Below are positions 38,516 to 45,852 of a stretch of DNA of 45,852 nucleotides, piece after piece. The position numbers were made by a program, and so were the translations under genes. The stretch spans positions 1 to 45,852 of the forward strand of contig JAAYDR010000026.1 of assembly GCA_012729115.1 (NCBI GenBank), in the 5' to 3' direction. Origin of the DNA: Clostridiales bacterium (lineage in GTDB: Bacteria > Bacillota > Clostridia > Christensenellales > Aristaeellaceae). How positions within the stretch are numbered: position 1 is the stretch's first letter; every line of letters starts with the position of its first letter. The notes under the pieces were generated by a model. It worked only from the letters and a program-made list of their open reading frames with translations. It searched no databases and was not told the DNA's origin.

Positions 38516-39214
38516 ATGGAGTGGGAGACCACCAATGCTAAAGCCATGCCTGAAATCACAGCAGTAGTGTGTGATAATTCGTATACCCCGCCCCTGGGCA
38601 ATCGCTCCCTCGTCTATTTGGCGGGCAAGCGTGTGTTTGATTTTTGTGCCGCCCTCCTCGCGCTCCTTCTACTCTCACCGGTGCTTTTGGGAGTGGTAGC
38701 AGCCATCATGATTGATGACCCGCACGCAGGCCCCATTTATGTATCCAAGCGGGTAGGTAAAAACCTGAAGATTTTTCATATGTTCAAGTTCCGCAGCATG
38801 TACAAGGATGCCGATCAACGCATCAATGATCTCTTGTCGCAAAACGAGATGTCGGGCCCTATCTTCAAGATAAAAAACGATCCACGCATAACCCGTATCG
38901 GCAGGATTATCAGGAGTACAAGTATCGATGAGCTGCCCCAGCTGCTCAATGTTATAGCGGGAAAGATGAGCTTTGTAGGGCCAAGGCCCACCGTGCCCTA
39001 CGAAGTTGAGCAGTATACCCAGGAGCAAAAACAGCGCTTCGTCGTGACCCCGGGTCTGACCTGCTTTTACCAGGTTGCCCGCGACCGATACGACTTTGAC
39101 TTTGAAACATGCTTTGAGCTGGATATGAAATATATTCAGGAACAAAGTTTTTTGCTGGATATGATGCTGATCCTAAAAACCGTCCGCATCGTTTTGGGAG
39201 GGCTAAGCCATTAA
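38516..39214 (+). CDS. Polyprenyl-phosphate phosphoglycosyl transferase (second locus)
   Basis: 232 residues: a monotopic phosphoglycosyl transferase with an N-terminal extension of about 35 residues. It then has AGKRVFDFCAALLALLLLSPVL, PIYVSKRVGKN, FHMFKFRSMYKDAD, STSIDELPQLLNV and MSFVGPRPTVPYEVEQY. The extra Asp-rich segment DADQRINDLL and FKIKNDPRITRIG mark the WbaP/exopolysaccharide-type subgroup. It starts the lipid-linked unit by moving a sugar phosphate to undecaprenyl phosphate. It is distinct from the transferase at 11343, so the cell probably makes at least two polymers. TTGGAGG precedes the ATG. Confidence 0.92.
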   Translation: MEWETTNAKAMPEITAVVCDNSYTPPLGNRSLVYLAGKRVFDFCAALLALLLLSPVLLGVVAAIMIDDPHAGPIYVSKRVGKNLKIFHMFKFRSMYKDADQRINDLLSQNEMSGPIFKIKNDPRITRIGRIIRSTSIDELPQLLNVIAGKMSFVGPRPTVPYEVEQYTQEQKQRFVVTPGLTCFYQVARDRYDFDFETCFELDMKYIQEQSFLLDMMLILKTVRIVLGGLSH

Positions 39215-39234
39215 ACTGGGATGCCCCGTTTTTT
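39213..39234 (+). terminator. Weak terminator-like hairpin inside the polysaccharide operon
   Basis: AAACTGGG (39213-39220), loop ATG, CCCCGTTT (39224-39231) with one T-C mismatch, then T6 (through 39234). It sits directly after the phosphoglycosyl transferase stop. It is the sort of partial terminator a NusG-type antiterminator could bypass. Confidence 0.45.
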
Positions 39235-39276
39235 GGCGGCTTAGAGATAATAGATAGGAGAGAAGGTACGCACGGG

Positions 39277-40422
39277 ATGGACAAAGTGATTAACGCCGCA
39301 ATTATAGGCTACGGCTATATGGGCCGGTTCCACCAGCGCAAACTCGCGGGAACGAAAGGGGTAATTCTCACAGGGGTCTTTGATACCGACCCTAACAGAT
39401 CGGATGAGGCCACCGTCGAGGGATTGACAGTCTACGAAACCGCAGAAGACCTGTTCAATGATCCCGCCATCGATCTGGTGCTCATTTGCACGCCCAACGA
39501 CAGCCATGCGGCCTACGCCATCGCAGCCCTTGCAAAGGGCAAGCATGTGATGTGTGAAAAGCCCGTCACCATGAACGCCAAAGAGTTGGAGGACGTGATA
39601 TGCGCTGCCGTAGCAAGCGGCAGGAAGTTCACCACACATCAGAATCGACGATGGGACAGGGATTTTTTAGCTGTCAAGAAGGTGGCGGAAAGCAGGAACA
39701 TTGGCTCTCCCACGACCATCGAATCAAAGGTGTTTGGCCAGAGGGGCGTGTGCTTCGGTTGGCGGGCTTTGCCTGAGCACGGCGGGGGTATGCTGATGGA
39801 CTGGGGCGTGCACTTGATCGATCAAGCGCTTTTGATGCTGGAAGGTCACAGGGTCATCAGCGTGCGTGCCAGACTGATGAGCATCTTGACCCCGGCGGTA
39901 GACGACTATTTTGAGCTTTCTCTGCGCTTTGACAACCAAATGGAGTACCACATCACGGTGGGGACCTTCGCTCTTCAGCCGCAGCCCCGGTGGTTTATGC
40001 ACGGCGACCGCGGTACATTGAAGATCGATACTTTTGACCCCCATACCGCGAGTATGAAGCGCATCAAGCAGGATGTACGAGGATTTGACAGTGTGTTTGA
40101 AAAGGAACACCTTGGGCCCAGCCGGACCATGGCACCATTGAAGCCCGAATTTATCGAAGAATTGGTCATGCCTATCACCGAGGATTTGTCCCATGAATAT
40201 CATCGCAACCTCGTCGCAGCCATTAACGGCCAAGAAGAACTGCACGTCCGATGGGACCAGATGCTCCATGTGATGCACATCATTGACCTGGCGAAAGAAT
40301 CATCCAAAAAGAATACGGTACTGCTAACCCAGAACCTATACAAGGATGGCGGATATGAAAAACTGTTTGGTGGGCTATACGGGATTCGTAGGTCAAAACC
40401 TGCATCTAAAAGGGCAGTATGA
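39277..40422 (+). CDS. Gfo/Idh/MocA family oxidoreductase
   Basis: 381 residues. The Rossmann part has AAIIGYGYMGRFHQRKLAG, LVLICTPNDSHA and HVMCEKPVTMNAKEL (the EKP motif), and the C-terminal sheet domain has GGGMLMDWGVHLID. Family members oxidise or reduce sugars or nucleotide sugars with NAD(P). In sugar-polymer loci they often make 3-keto or acidic intermediates, but the substrate here is unknown. The 3' end overlaps the next gene by about 70 bases, an unusually long overlap that suggests coupled expression. Confidence 0.87.
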   Translation: MDKVINAAIIGYGYMGRFHQRKLAGTKGVILTGVFDTDPNRSDEATVEGLTVYETAEDLFNDPAIDLVLICTPNDSHAAYAIAALAKGKHVMCEKPVTMNAKELEDVICAAVASGRKFTTHQNRRWDRDFLAVKKVAESRNIGSPTTIESKVFGQRGVCFGWRALPEHGGGMLMDWGVHLIDQALLMLEGHRVISVRARLMSILTPAVDDYFELSLRFDNQMEYHITVGTFALQPQPRWFMHGDRGTLKIDTFDPHTASMKRIKQDVRGFDSVFEKEHLGPSRTMAPLKPEFIEELVMPITEDLSHEYHRNLVAAINGQEELHVRWDQMLHVMHIIDLAKESSKKNTVLLTQNLYKDGGYEKLFGGLYGIRRSKPASKRAV

Positions 40423-41329
40423 TGGGCTTTTCAACAGCAGAAACATTAGCGACGCCTATGACAGCAAGCCCGATTTGCTTGTTTATGCGGGTGTCGAAGG
40501 TACCAAGTACCTGGCAAATCATGAGCCTGAAAAGGATCTGGAAGCCAAAGTAGAGGCATTGGAGAATATCCGCAGGATTAGCCCCAAGCGGCTGGTGTTG
40601 ATTTCCAGCATCGATGTTTACCGCGATCCCGTAATGGTGGATGAAGATGTGATCAGCGATACAGATAACATGCAACCCTATGGACTGAACCGCTTCAAGC
40701 TTGAGCAATGGGTGCGCATGGAATTTCCGGAGGCGCTGTTCGTCCGCCTTCCGGGTATTTATGGGGTGGGGCTTAAAAAGAATTTCGTGTTTGATCTCAT
40801 CCACCTTGTCCCTCCCATGCTGAGCACGGAGAAGCTCCGGGTGATAGTAGCCCAGGATCCATTTTTGGGGCCATTCTACCAGAATCAGGGCAATGGATAC
40901 TGGAAGATGATCTGCCCGCAAAAGGCCGATTATTTGAAGCTCCGTGAGCGTTTTAAAAAGATCGGCTTTAGTGCGCTTCATTTTACGGACAGCCGAGGCA
41001 TTTATCAGTATTATCCTCTGGCGAAGCTGCAGTGGCATCTGGAGATGGCGCTGGCAGCCAATCTGAAAGTTGTTAACATTGCCACGGAGCCTTTTGCTAT
41101 TTCAGAGATGGTCCGGTACATCGATGGCTGCGGATTTGAGAATCTGCTGGATAAGCCCATTGTCCACTATGATGTACGTACCAGGCATAACGACGTATTT
41201 GGCGGAAGCGGCGGATACATTATGACAAAACAGGAAGTTTTCACAGACCTGATGGCATACATCAGCTCGGAGAGAGAGAAGCTGGCGGTCGACGATGAAG
41301 AGAAGGTGACAGAGGCCCTGGTGGTTTGA
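40355..41329 (+). CDS. SDR-family NAD-dependent sugar epimerase/dehydratase-like protein
   Basis: 324 residues starting MKNCLVGYTGFVGQNLHL (nucleotide-binding GYTGFVG). It has LVYAGVEGTKYL, the Ser of ISSIDVYRDP and VRLPGIYG. The usual YxxxK active site reads YGLNR, so the Lys is Arg. The C-terminal half (MICPQKADYLKLRERFKKIG and on) is not one I recognise. I chose ATG 40355, 8 bases after CAAGG; ATG 40346 overlaps that site. It overlaps the oxidoreductase gene by 68 bases. It may be a sugar-modifying enzyme with altered catalysis or a non-catalytic homologue. Confidence 0.75.
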   Translation: MKNCLVGYTGFVGQNLHLKGQYDGLFNSRNISDAYDSKPDLLVYAGVEGTKYLANHEPEKDLEAKVEALENIRRISPKRLVLISSIDVYRDPVMVDEDVISDTDNMQPYGLNRFKLEQWVRMEFPEALFVRLPGIYGVGLKKNFVFDLIHLVPPMLSTEKLRVIVAQDPFLGPFYQNQGNGYWKMICPQKADYLKLRERFKKIGFSALHFTDSRGIYQYYPLAKLQWHLEMALAANLKVVNIATEPFAISEMVRYIDGCGFENLLDKPIVHYDVRTRHNDVFGGSGGYIMTKQEVFTDLMAYISSEREKLAVDDEEKVTEALVV

Positions 41330-41404
41330 AGCGTCCTGGTTTTTGGCCGGCAAAGCAGGCTGTTTGCCGAACGGATCCCACTTTGGTGTCAGGAGGGGAA
41401 TGCA

Positions 41405-42226
41405 TTGAAAGTTGTTTTATTGGCCGGCGGATTTGGAACCCGCATCTCAGAAGAATCACAGTTTAAGCCAAAACCGATGATTGAGATCGGCGGCATGCCG
41501 ATTCTCTGGCATATCCTTAAAATATACTCCTACTATGGATTCAACGAGTTCATCATCTGCGCCGGGTACAAGCAGGAGATCATCAAAGAATGGTTCTCCA
41601 ACTACTTTTTAAACACCTGCGATGTCACCTTTGACTTTTCGCGGGGCAACAAGCTCATCGTGCACAACAAGTATGCCGAGCCTTGGAAGGTTACTGTTGT
41701 TGATACAGGTCAAAACACCATGACAGGCGGGCGTTTGAAGCGTGTCAAGGAACATATAGGCGGAAATACCTTTCTGATGACCTATGGTGACGGCCTGAGC
41801 GATGTAAATATCCCCGCTTCCCTGGCCTTTCACAGGCATCACGGAAAACTGGCCACCATGACAGCCATCCAGCCGGACAGCCGGTATGGTGTGATCGACT
41901 TTCTGGAGAACCAGGTACTGGCGTTCCGGGAAAAAAGCCAGGCCGATGCCAGCTGGGTCAATGCCGGTTTTATGATATTGGAGCCGGAAGTGTTGGACTA
42001 TATAGAAGATGACGGGGTAACGTTTGAGCGCGATCCCATGGAGCACATTGCCCGGGACGGGCAGTTGATGTGCTTCAAGCACGATGGTTTCTGGCAGTGC
42101 ATGGACACCATGAGAGACAGGGAAAAACTGGAGAAGCTCTGGGCGGAGGGCAGTGCGCCCTGGAAGCTGTGGGATAAGGAAACCCGTGCCTGCCCACGGG
42201 TTGAGAGAGTCGCTGCCGGAATTTAG
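41405..42226 (+). CDS. rfbF: Glucose-1-phosphate cytidylyltransferase
   Basis: 273 residues beginning (M)KVVLLAGGFGTRISEESQFK with PKPMIEIGGMPILWHI (nucleotide-binding loop), then GYKQEIIKEWF, MTYGDGLSDV, FREK, WVNAGFM and FWQCMDTMRDREKLE. It makes CDP-glucose from CTP and glucose-1-phosphate, the first step to CDP-3,6-dideoxy sugars. The start is TTG 41405 after AGGAGGGGAATGCA. It is the first of the rfbF-G-H set, separated from rfbG by a GT8 gene. Confidence 0.94.
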   Translation: MKVVLLAGGFGTRISEESQFKPKPMIEIGGMPILWHILKIYSYYGFNEFIICAGYKQEIIKEWFSNYFLNTCDVTFDFSRGNKLIVHNKYAEPWKVTVVDTGQNTMTGGRLKRVKEHIGGNTFLMTYGDGLSDVNIPASLAFHRHHGKLATMTAIQPDSRYGVIDFLENQVLAFREKSQADASWVNAGFMILEPEVLDYIEDDGVTFERDPMEHIARDGQLMCFKHDGFWQCMDTMRDREKLEKLWAEGSAPWKLWDKETRACPRVERVAAGI

Positions 42227-42256
42227 GCAGATAATCCGCACGAAAGGTGTGTTCAA

Positions 42257-43321
42257 ATGATCATCGTGTACTCCAGCAGCGATTCCTATGCCGAGATCGC
42301 AGGGATCTCCATCCTTTCACTATTTGAAAACAACAAGGACGCGGATGAGATCATCATCTATATTGTGGATAATGGCATCGCGGCCGATAACAAAAGAAAG
42401 CTGTTGGGCGTGGCATCCCAATTCGGTCGTATGCTCCATTTTCTGACACCCCCTGATATCCAGGCGATGGTGGGTATTCAGTTGACCATTGCCAAGTGGA
42501 ATATCAGCACCTATTACCGCCTGTTCCTGTGCTCAATCCTCCCGCGGCAAATCGAGCGCGTCATCTTCCTGGACGGGGATACCATCGTTCGTGGCAGCCT
42601 TGGGCCCCTTTGGGATCTGGATCTTGGCGATTGTTCTGTCGCCGCGGTGGATGATACCCGGTCAGACTACTATAAGCTGGAACTGGGTTTGAAAGCGTCG
42701 GATACATATACCAACAGCGGAGTAATGGTGATTGACATGACAAAGTGGCGGCAGGAGGACGTCCAGCAGCAGTTCATTGATGAGTTGATGAAAGGCAGGG
42801 GAAACATCCCCTATGTAGATCAGGGCGTATTGAACGCCGTGCTGTCAAAGCAAAAGAAGGTGATGGTGCTGCCACCCAAGTACAACGCCATGACATTCCT
42901 GTTCTATTTCAGCTATAGCGATCTTCTCAGATTCAGAAGACCCAGTTCTCCTTATTTGACGGAAGCAGAGTACAATGAGGCTGTAATAAGCCCAATTGTT
43001 GTGCATTTCTTTCCCTGCTTCATGGCGGGTACAAGGCCCTGGCATGAAAATGATACTCATAAATTTACCCCCGAATACTGCGCATACAAAGCGCTCTCTC
43101 CATGGAAGGAGATGCCCTATCGTCCGGATAACCGAAAAACCTATCAAAAAGCAGGCCTCTGGGTGTGCAAGCACATGCCCAAAGGCCTGATGCTGTTTTG
43201 CGTTTCTCTTCTTCATGCCAGAGTAATGCCGATGATGCGGATAATCAAGAAACAATGGGAAACCCTGTCCCGTATAAAAACAAGCATATCCATTCACGCC
43301 GCGGGAGAGCAACATGTTTGA
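42257..43321 (+). CDS. Glycosyltransferase family 8
   Basis: 354 residues. It is a GT-A enzyme with retaining GT8 features: VYSSSDSYAEIAGISILSLFE at the N-terminus, STYYRLFLCSILP, the metal-binding DxD in VIFLDGDTIVRG, TYTNSGVMVIDM and YVDQGVLNAVLS, plus the late HFF region. It probably adds a hexose to the growing lipid-linked unit in the cytoplasm. It is inserted between rfbF and rfbG and overlaps rfbG by 8 bases, so it belongs to the same polymer pathway. The C-terminal 60 residues are basic. Confidence 0.88.
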   Translation: MIIVYSSSDSYAEIAGISILSLFENNKDADEIIIYIVDNGIAADNKRKLLGVASQFGRMLHFLTPPDIQAMVGIQLTIAKWNISTYYRLFLCSILPRQIERVIFLDGDTIVRGSLGPLWDLDLGDCSVAAVDDTRSDYYKLELGLKASDTYTNSGVMVIDMTKWRQEDVQQQFIDELMKGRGNIPYVDQGVLNAVLSKQKKVMVLPPKYNAMTFLFYFSYSDLLRFRRPSSPYLTEAEYNEAVISPIVVHFFPCFMAGTRPWHENDTHKFTPEYCAYKALSPWKEMPYRPDNRKTYQKAGLWVCKHMPKGLMLFCVSLLHARVMPMMRIIKKQWETLSRIKTSISIHAAGEQHV

Positions 43322-44366
43322 TATTGATTTTTATCGTGGAAAGCGTGTGTTCGTTACCGGCCATACAGGATTTAAGGGCTCCTGGCTGTGCAAATTGCTT
43401 GCCAATGCGGGCGCAGTCACGACTGGCTATTCTTTGAATCCGCCCACAACGCCATCCCTGTTTACCATTGCTGGAATTGGGAACGATGTGACATCGGTCA
43501 TAGGGGATATACGTGATTACGTGTCCCTGAAAAAGGCGTTTGACCACGCAAAACCGCAGATTGTTTTTCATCTGGCTGCTCAGCCCATTGTCCGGGACAG
43601 CTATCAATGCCCTGTTTACACCTATGAAACCAATGTGATGGGGACTGTCAATATTCTGGAATGTATCCGGATGGGCAATAGTGTCAAGTCCTTCCTCAAC
43701 GTGACCACGGATAAGGTTTACCTCAATAGGGAATGGGAAAGAGGCTATCGGGAAGATGATGGGTTGGATGGGTATGATCCTTACTCCAATTCAAAATCAT
43801 GTTCCGAATTGGTGACGCACGCCTACAAAAACAGCTATTTCAGTGACGGGCATGTCTCCATTTCTACGGTACGCGCAGGAAATGTGATAGGAGGCGGCGA
43901 TTTTGCCAAAGACCGAATTATCCCTGATTGCATACGCACTGTGATGCGCCATGAGGACATCAAAATACGCAATCCGTATTCCATCCGGCCATACCAGCAT
44001 GTTTTGGAACCGCTGCTGGCCTATCTGATGATATCCGCCCGGCAGTATGATGATCCCACGCTGGGTGGTTACTACAACATTGGCCCTGATGATTCCGATT
44101 GCTGCCAGACAGGTCAGCTTGCAGACCTGTTTGTCCATGCGTGGGGCGATGGCGTCAGGTGGGTCCAAGAGATGAACGCAGGCCCTCACGAGGCAAATTT
44201 TCTGAAGATTGACTGTACAAAGGTCAAGTCCACCTTTGGATGGAAGCCCCGCTGGAATCTGGAGACAGCCGTTAAGATGGTTGTGGAGTGGAGCAAATGC
44301 TGGATGAGGGGTGGAGATACCAGAGATTGCATGGATTTGCAGATCCAACGGTACATGCAGGGGTAA
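43314..44366 (+). CDS. rfbG: CDP-glucose 4,6-dehydratase
   Basis: 350 residues, an extended SDR close to RfbG: FYRGKRVFVTGHTGFKGSWL, FHLAAQPIVRDSY, NVMGTVNILE, VTTDKVYLN, the active-site YSNSK, VRAGNVIGGGDFAKDRIIPD and YQHVLEPLLAYL. It converts CDP-glucose to CDP-4-keto-6-deoxyglucose with bound NAD+. The ATG follows GGGAGAGCAAC and overlaps the GT8 gene by 8 bases. Confidence 0.95.
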   Translation: MFDIDFYRGKRVFVTGHTGFKGSWLCKLLANAGAVTTGYSLNPPTTPSLFTIAGIGNDVTSVIGDIRDYVSLKKAFDHAKPQIVFHLAAQPIVRDSYQCPVYTYETNVMGTVNILECIRMGNSVKSFLNVTTDKVYLNREWERGYREDDGLDGYDPYSNSKSCSELVTHAYKNSYFSDGHVSISTVRAGNVIGGGDFAKDRIIPDCIRTVMRHEDIKIRNPYSIRPYQHVLEPLLAYLMISARQYDDPTLGGYYNIGPDDSDCCQTGQLADLFVHAWGDGVRWVQEMNAGPHEANFLKIDCTKVKSTFGWKPRWNLETAVKMVVEWSKCWMRGGDTRDCMDLQIQRYMQG

Positions 44367-44393
44367 ACAGCGTTGATGAACAGTGAGGATTGA

Positions 44394-45740
44394 ATGATTG
44401 TAGAGTGTACATCTGAAAAAGAAGCCAGAGAACGGATCCTTAGGGAAGTGAGGGCGTATTGCGCTCAATTCCATCCCCTGAAGACATATAGTCAGACGAA
44501 CCGTATACCCTATGCTTCCCGCGTGTATGATGGCGACGAGATGTGTAGCCTTGTGGACAGTGCTCTGGATTTCTGGCTGACGGCCGGCAGGTATGTGGAC
44601 ACATTTGAAGCCGAATTCGCCAAATACCTGGGCATAAGATACGTAAGCACCGTAAACTCCGGGTCTTCGGCCAACCTGCTGGCTTTCATGGCTCTCACCT
44701 CCCCATTGCTTGGCGACAGGGCGATCAAACGGGGCGATGAGATCATTACGGTGGCCGCGGGGTTTCCCACAACGATCGCCCCCTGCATTCAGTTCGGTGC
44801 GGTACCGGTATTCGTTGATGTAACGATCCCACAGTACAACATCGATACCACCCAGCTGGAATCCGCAGTTTCCAAGAAGACAAAGGCCGTCATACTGGCG
44901 CATACGTTGGGCAATCCATTTAACGTGGCGGCTGTAAAAGCAATCTGTGATACATATGGGCTTTGGCTGATTGAGGACAACTGCGATGCACTTGGATCTG
45001 AATATGTGCTGGATGGAGCTAGGAAATATACAGGTACGTTTGGAGACATTGGCACCAGCAGTTTTTACCCCCCCCATCACATGACGATGGGTGAAGGCGG
45101 CGCAGTATATACAAGCAATCCTTTACTGCACCGGATTATCCGATCCATGAGAGATTGGGGCCGCGACTGCGTCTGTCCCTCCGGACATGACAATCAATGC
45201 GGGCATCGGTTTGACAAGCAATACGGCGAGTTGCCGGCAGGCTACGATCATAAGTATGTATACTCCCACTTTGGATACAACCTGAAGATCACTGATATGC
45301 AGGCGGCCATCGGATGCGCGCAGCTAAAAAAGCTTCCCATCTTTGCGCAGCGCAGAAGGCAACATTTCACAAGGCTCAAAGAAGCGCTTGCGCCGGTATC
45401 GGACAGGCTGATACTGCCTGAGCCCACCGAAAACGCAGACCCTTGCTGGTTCGGGTTCCTTATCACCTGCAAGGACCAAATTGATAAATCCGGTATGGTC
45501 CGATACATTGAATCCCAAGGGATCCAAACTCGGATGCTGTTTGCCGGAAATCTGCTTAAGCAGCCATGCTTTACGGATCTGCGCAGGTCCGGCGGGAGTT
45601 TCCATACCATCGGCGATCTGCCGGTTACCAACAGGATTATGAACCGCACATTTTGGGTAGGCGTCTTTCCCGGCCTGACTGACGATGTAATCGACTATAT
45701 GGCTGCAACGATCAATGACGCCGCAATCCTGCAAGGATAA
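44394..45740 (+). CDS. rfbH: CDP-4-keto-6-deoxyglucose 3-dehydrase (E1)
   Basis: 448 residues, aminotransferase fold. The usual PLP Lys is replaced by His in SFYPPHHMTMGEGG, the mark of the 3-dehydrase that uses PMP without an internal aldimine. The Fe-S ligands are present: Cys in EDNCDALG, then DCVCPSGHDNQC, matching the C-x57-C-x-C-x7-C pattern of the [2Fe-2S] E1 enzyme. It removes the C3 hydroxyl of CDP-4-keto-6-deoxyglucose together with a flavin/Fe-S reductase (RfbI/AscD), which is not in the window. It lies 27 bases after rfbG. Confidence 0.96.
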   Translation: MIVECTSEKEARERILREVRAYCAQFHPLKTYSQTNRIPYASRVYDGDEMCSLVDSALDFWLTAGRYVDTFEAEFAKYLGIRYVSTVNSGSSANLLAFMALTSPLLGDRAIKRGDEIITVAAGFPTTIAPCIQFGAVPVFVDVTIPQYNIDTTQLESAVSKKTKAVILAHTLGNPFNVAAVKAICDTYGLWLIEDNCDALGSEYVLDGARKYTGTFGDIGTSSFYPPHHMTMGEGGAVYTSNPLLHRIIRSMRDWGRDCVCPSGHDNQCGHRFDKQYGELPAGYDHKYVYSHFGYNLKITDMQAAIGCAQLKKLPIFAQRRRQHFTRLKEALAPVSDRLILPEPTENADPCWFGFLITCKDQIDKSGMVRYIESQGIQTRMLFAGNLLKQPCFTDLRRSGGSFHTIGDLPVTNRIMNRTFWVGVFPGLTDDVIDYMAATINDAAILQG

Positions 45741-45752
45741 GGAGCATCAGTG

Positions 45753-45852
45753 ATGCTGGCTGTTTTGACAGGCGGCACAGGATTTGTAGGCCGCTATCTT
45801 GTTCATGAACTGGTGCAAAGCGGCTATGATGTACGTATATTGACCATCGATG
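45753..45852 (+). CDS. SDR-family nucleotide-sugar reductase/epimerase, N-terminal part (runs off window)
   Basis: The 33 visible codons read MLAVLTGGTGFVGRYLVHEL and VQSGYDVRILTID, an SDR nucleotide-binding start. AAGGAG lies 8 bases before the ATG. After rfbH one expects the reductase or epimerase that decides the final CDP-sugar (abequose, paratose, tyvelose or ascarylose), but too little is visible to name it. Confidence 0.7.
   Translation, partial: MLAVLTGGTGFVGRYLVHELVQSGYDVRILTID

Noticed and set aside
1-45852. tRNA, rRNA, insertion sequences, transposases, prophage or toxin-antitoxin genes
   Set aside because: None found on reading both strands. No tRNA-like cloverleaf, transposase motif or terminal inverted repeats with target duplications were seen.

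Overview
The window reads as chromosomal DNA of a Gram-positive Clostridia-type bacterium (Bacillota). The reasons are the block yicC-remA-gmk-rpoZ-coaBC, the rpmH-rnpA-yidD-yidC-khpB block, a RemA-type matrix regulator, an LCP-family wall-polymer ligase, QueT, DUF1540 and DUF1653 proteins, AGGAGG ribosome binding sites before most genes, and vegetative promoters of the TTGACA-17-TATAAT kind. By eye the first 30 kb are GC-rich with strong C/G third-position bias, while the stretch from about 35.7 to 38 kb is more AT-rich. I cannot place it below class level.

Layout. 1-5.4 kb: the 5' end of asnA on the minus strand, divergent from yicC-remA-gmk-rpoZ-coaBC, then hcp (hybrid cluster protein) ending at a strong terminator. 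5.4-8.5 kb: rpmH-rnpA-yidD-yidC-khpB from a consensus promoter. 8.5-18.8 kb: cysE, cysS, a ComEA-like protein, then a tightly overlapping polysaccharide block (phosphoglycosyl transferase, SDR epimerase, two glycosyltransferases, a double-domain glycosyltransferase, WecB). 18.9-27 kb: mostly independent genes: PHP phosphatase, MATE exporter, YaiI-like protein, membrane-anchored EEP hydrolase, ABC-F ATPase with a degenerate second ATP site, DUF1653, DUF3298 protein and lysA.

27-35.8 kb is a surface-related section. It holds a membrane-anchored protein with eight 11-residue repeats (minus), a multi-pass glycosyltransferase (plus), an LCP protein and a 1350-residue secreted protein in one minus-strand unit, queT (minus), and a 55-residue Cys-rich DUF1540 protein missed by length cut-offs. 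36-45.9 kb is a second polysaccharide locus. It runs from a fused Wzz/tyrosine-kinase protein through a NusG paralogue, a second phosphoglycosyl transferase, an oxidoreductase and an SDR protein to rfbF, a GT8 glycosyltransferase, rfbG, rfbH and the start of another SDR gene. RfbF, RfbG and RfbH together make a CDP-3,6-dideoxyhexose precursor.

The most notable unexplained signal is the leader of the NusG-paralogue gene. A 14-bp stem with a single bulged base pairs 37792-37806 with 37851-37864 and covers the whole Shine-Dalgarno sequence. With a terminator-like hairpin upstream of the leader and another inside the operon, this suggests layered RNA control of the polysaccharide locus. Two other transcripts (yicC and the EEP gene) appear to begin with perfect palindromes placed at the predicted transcription start.
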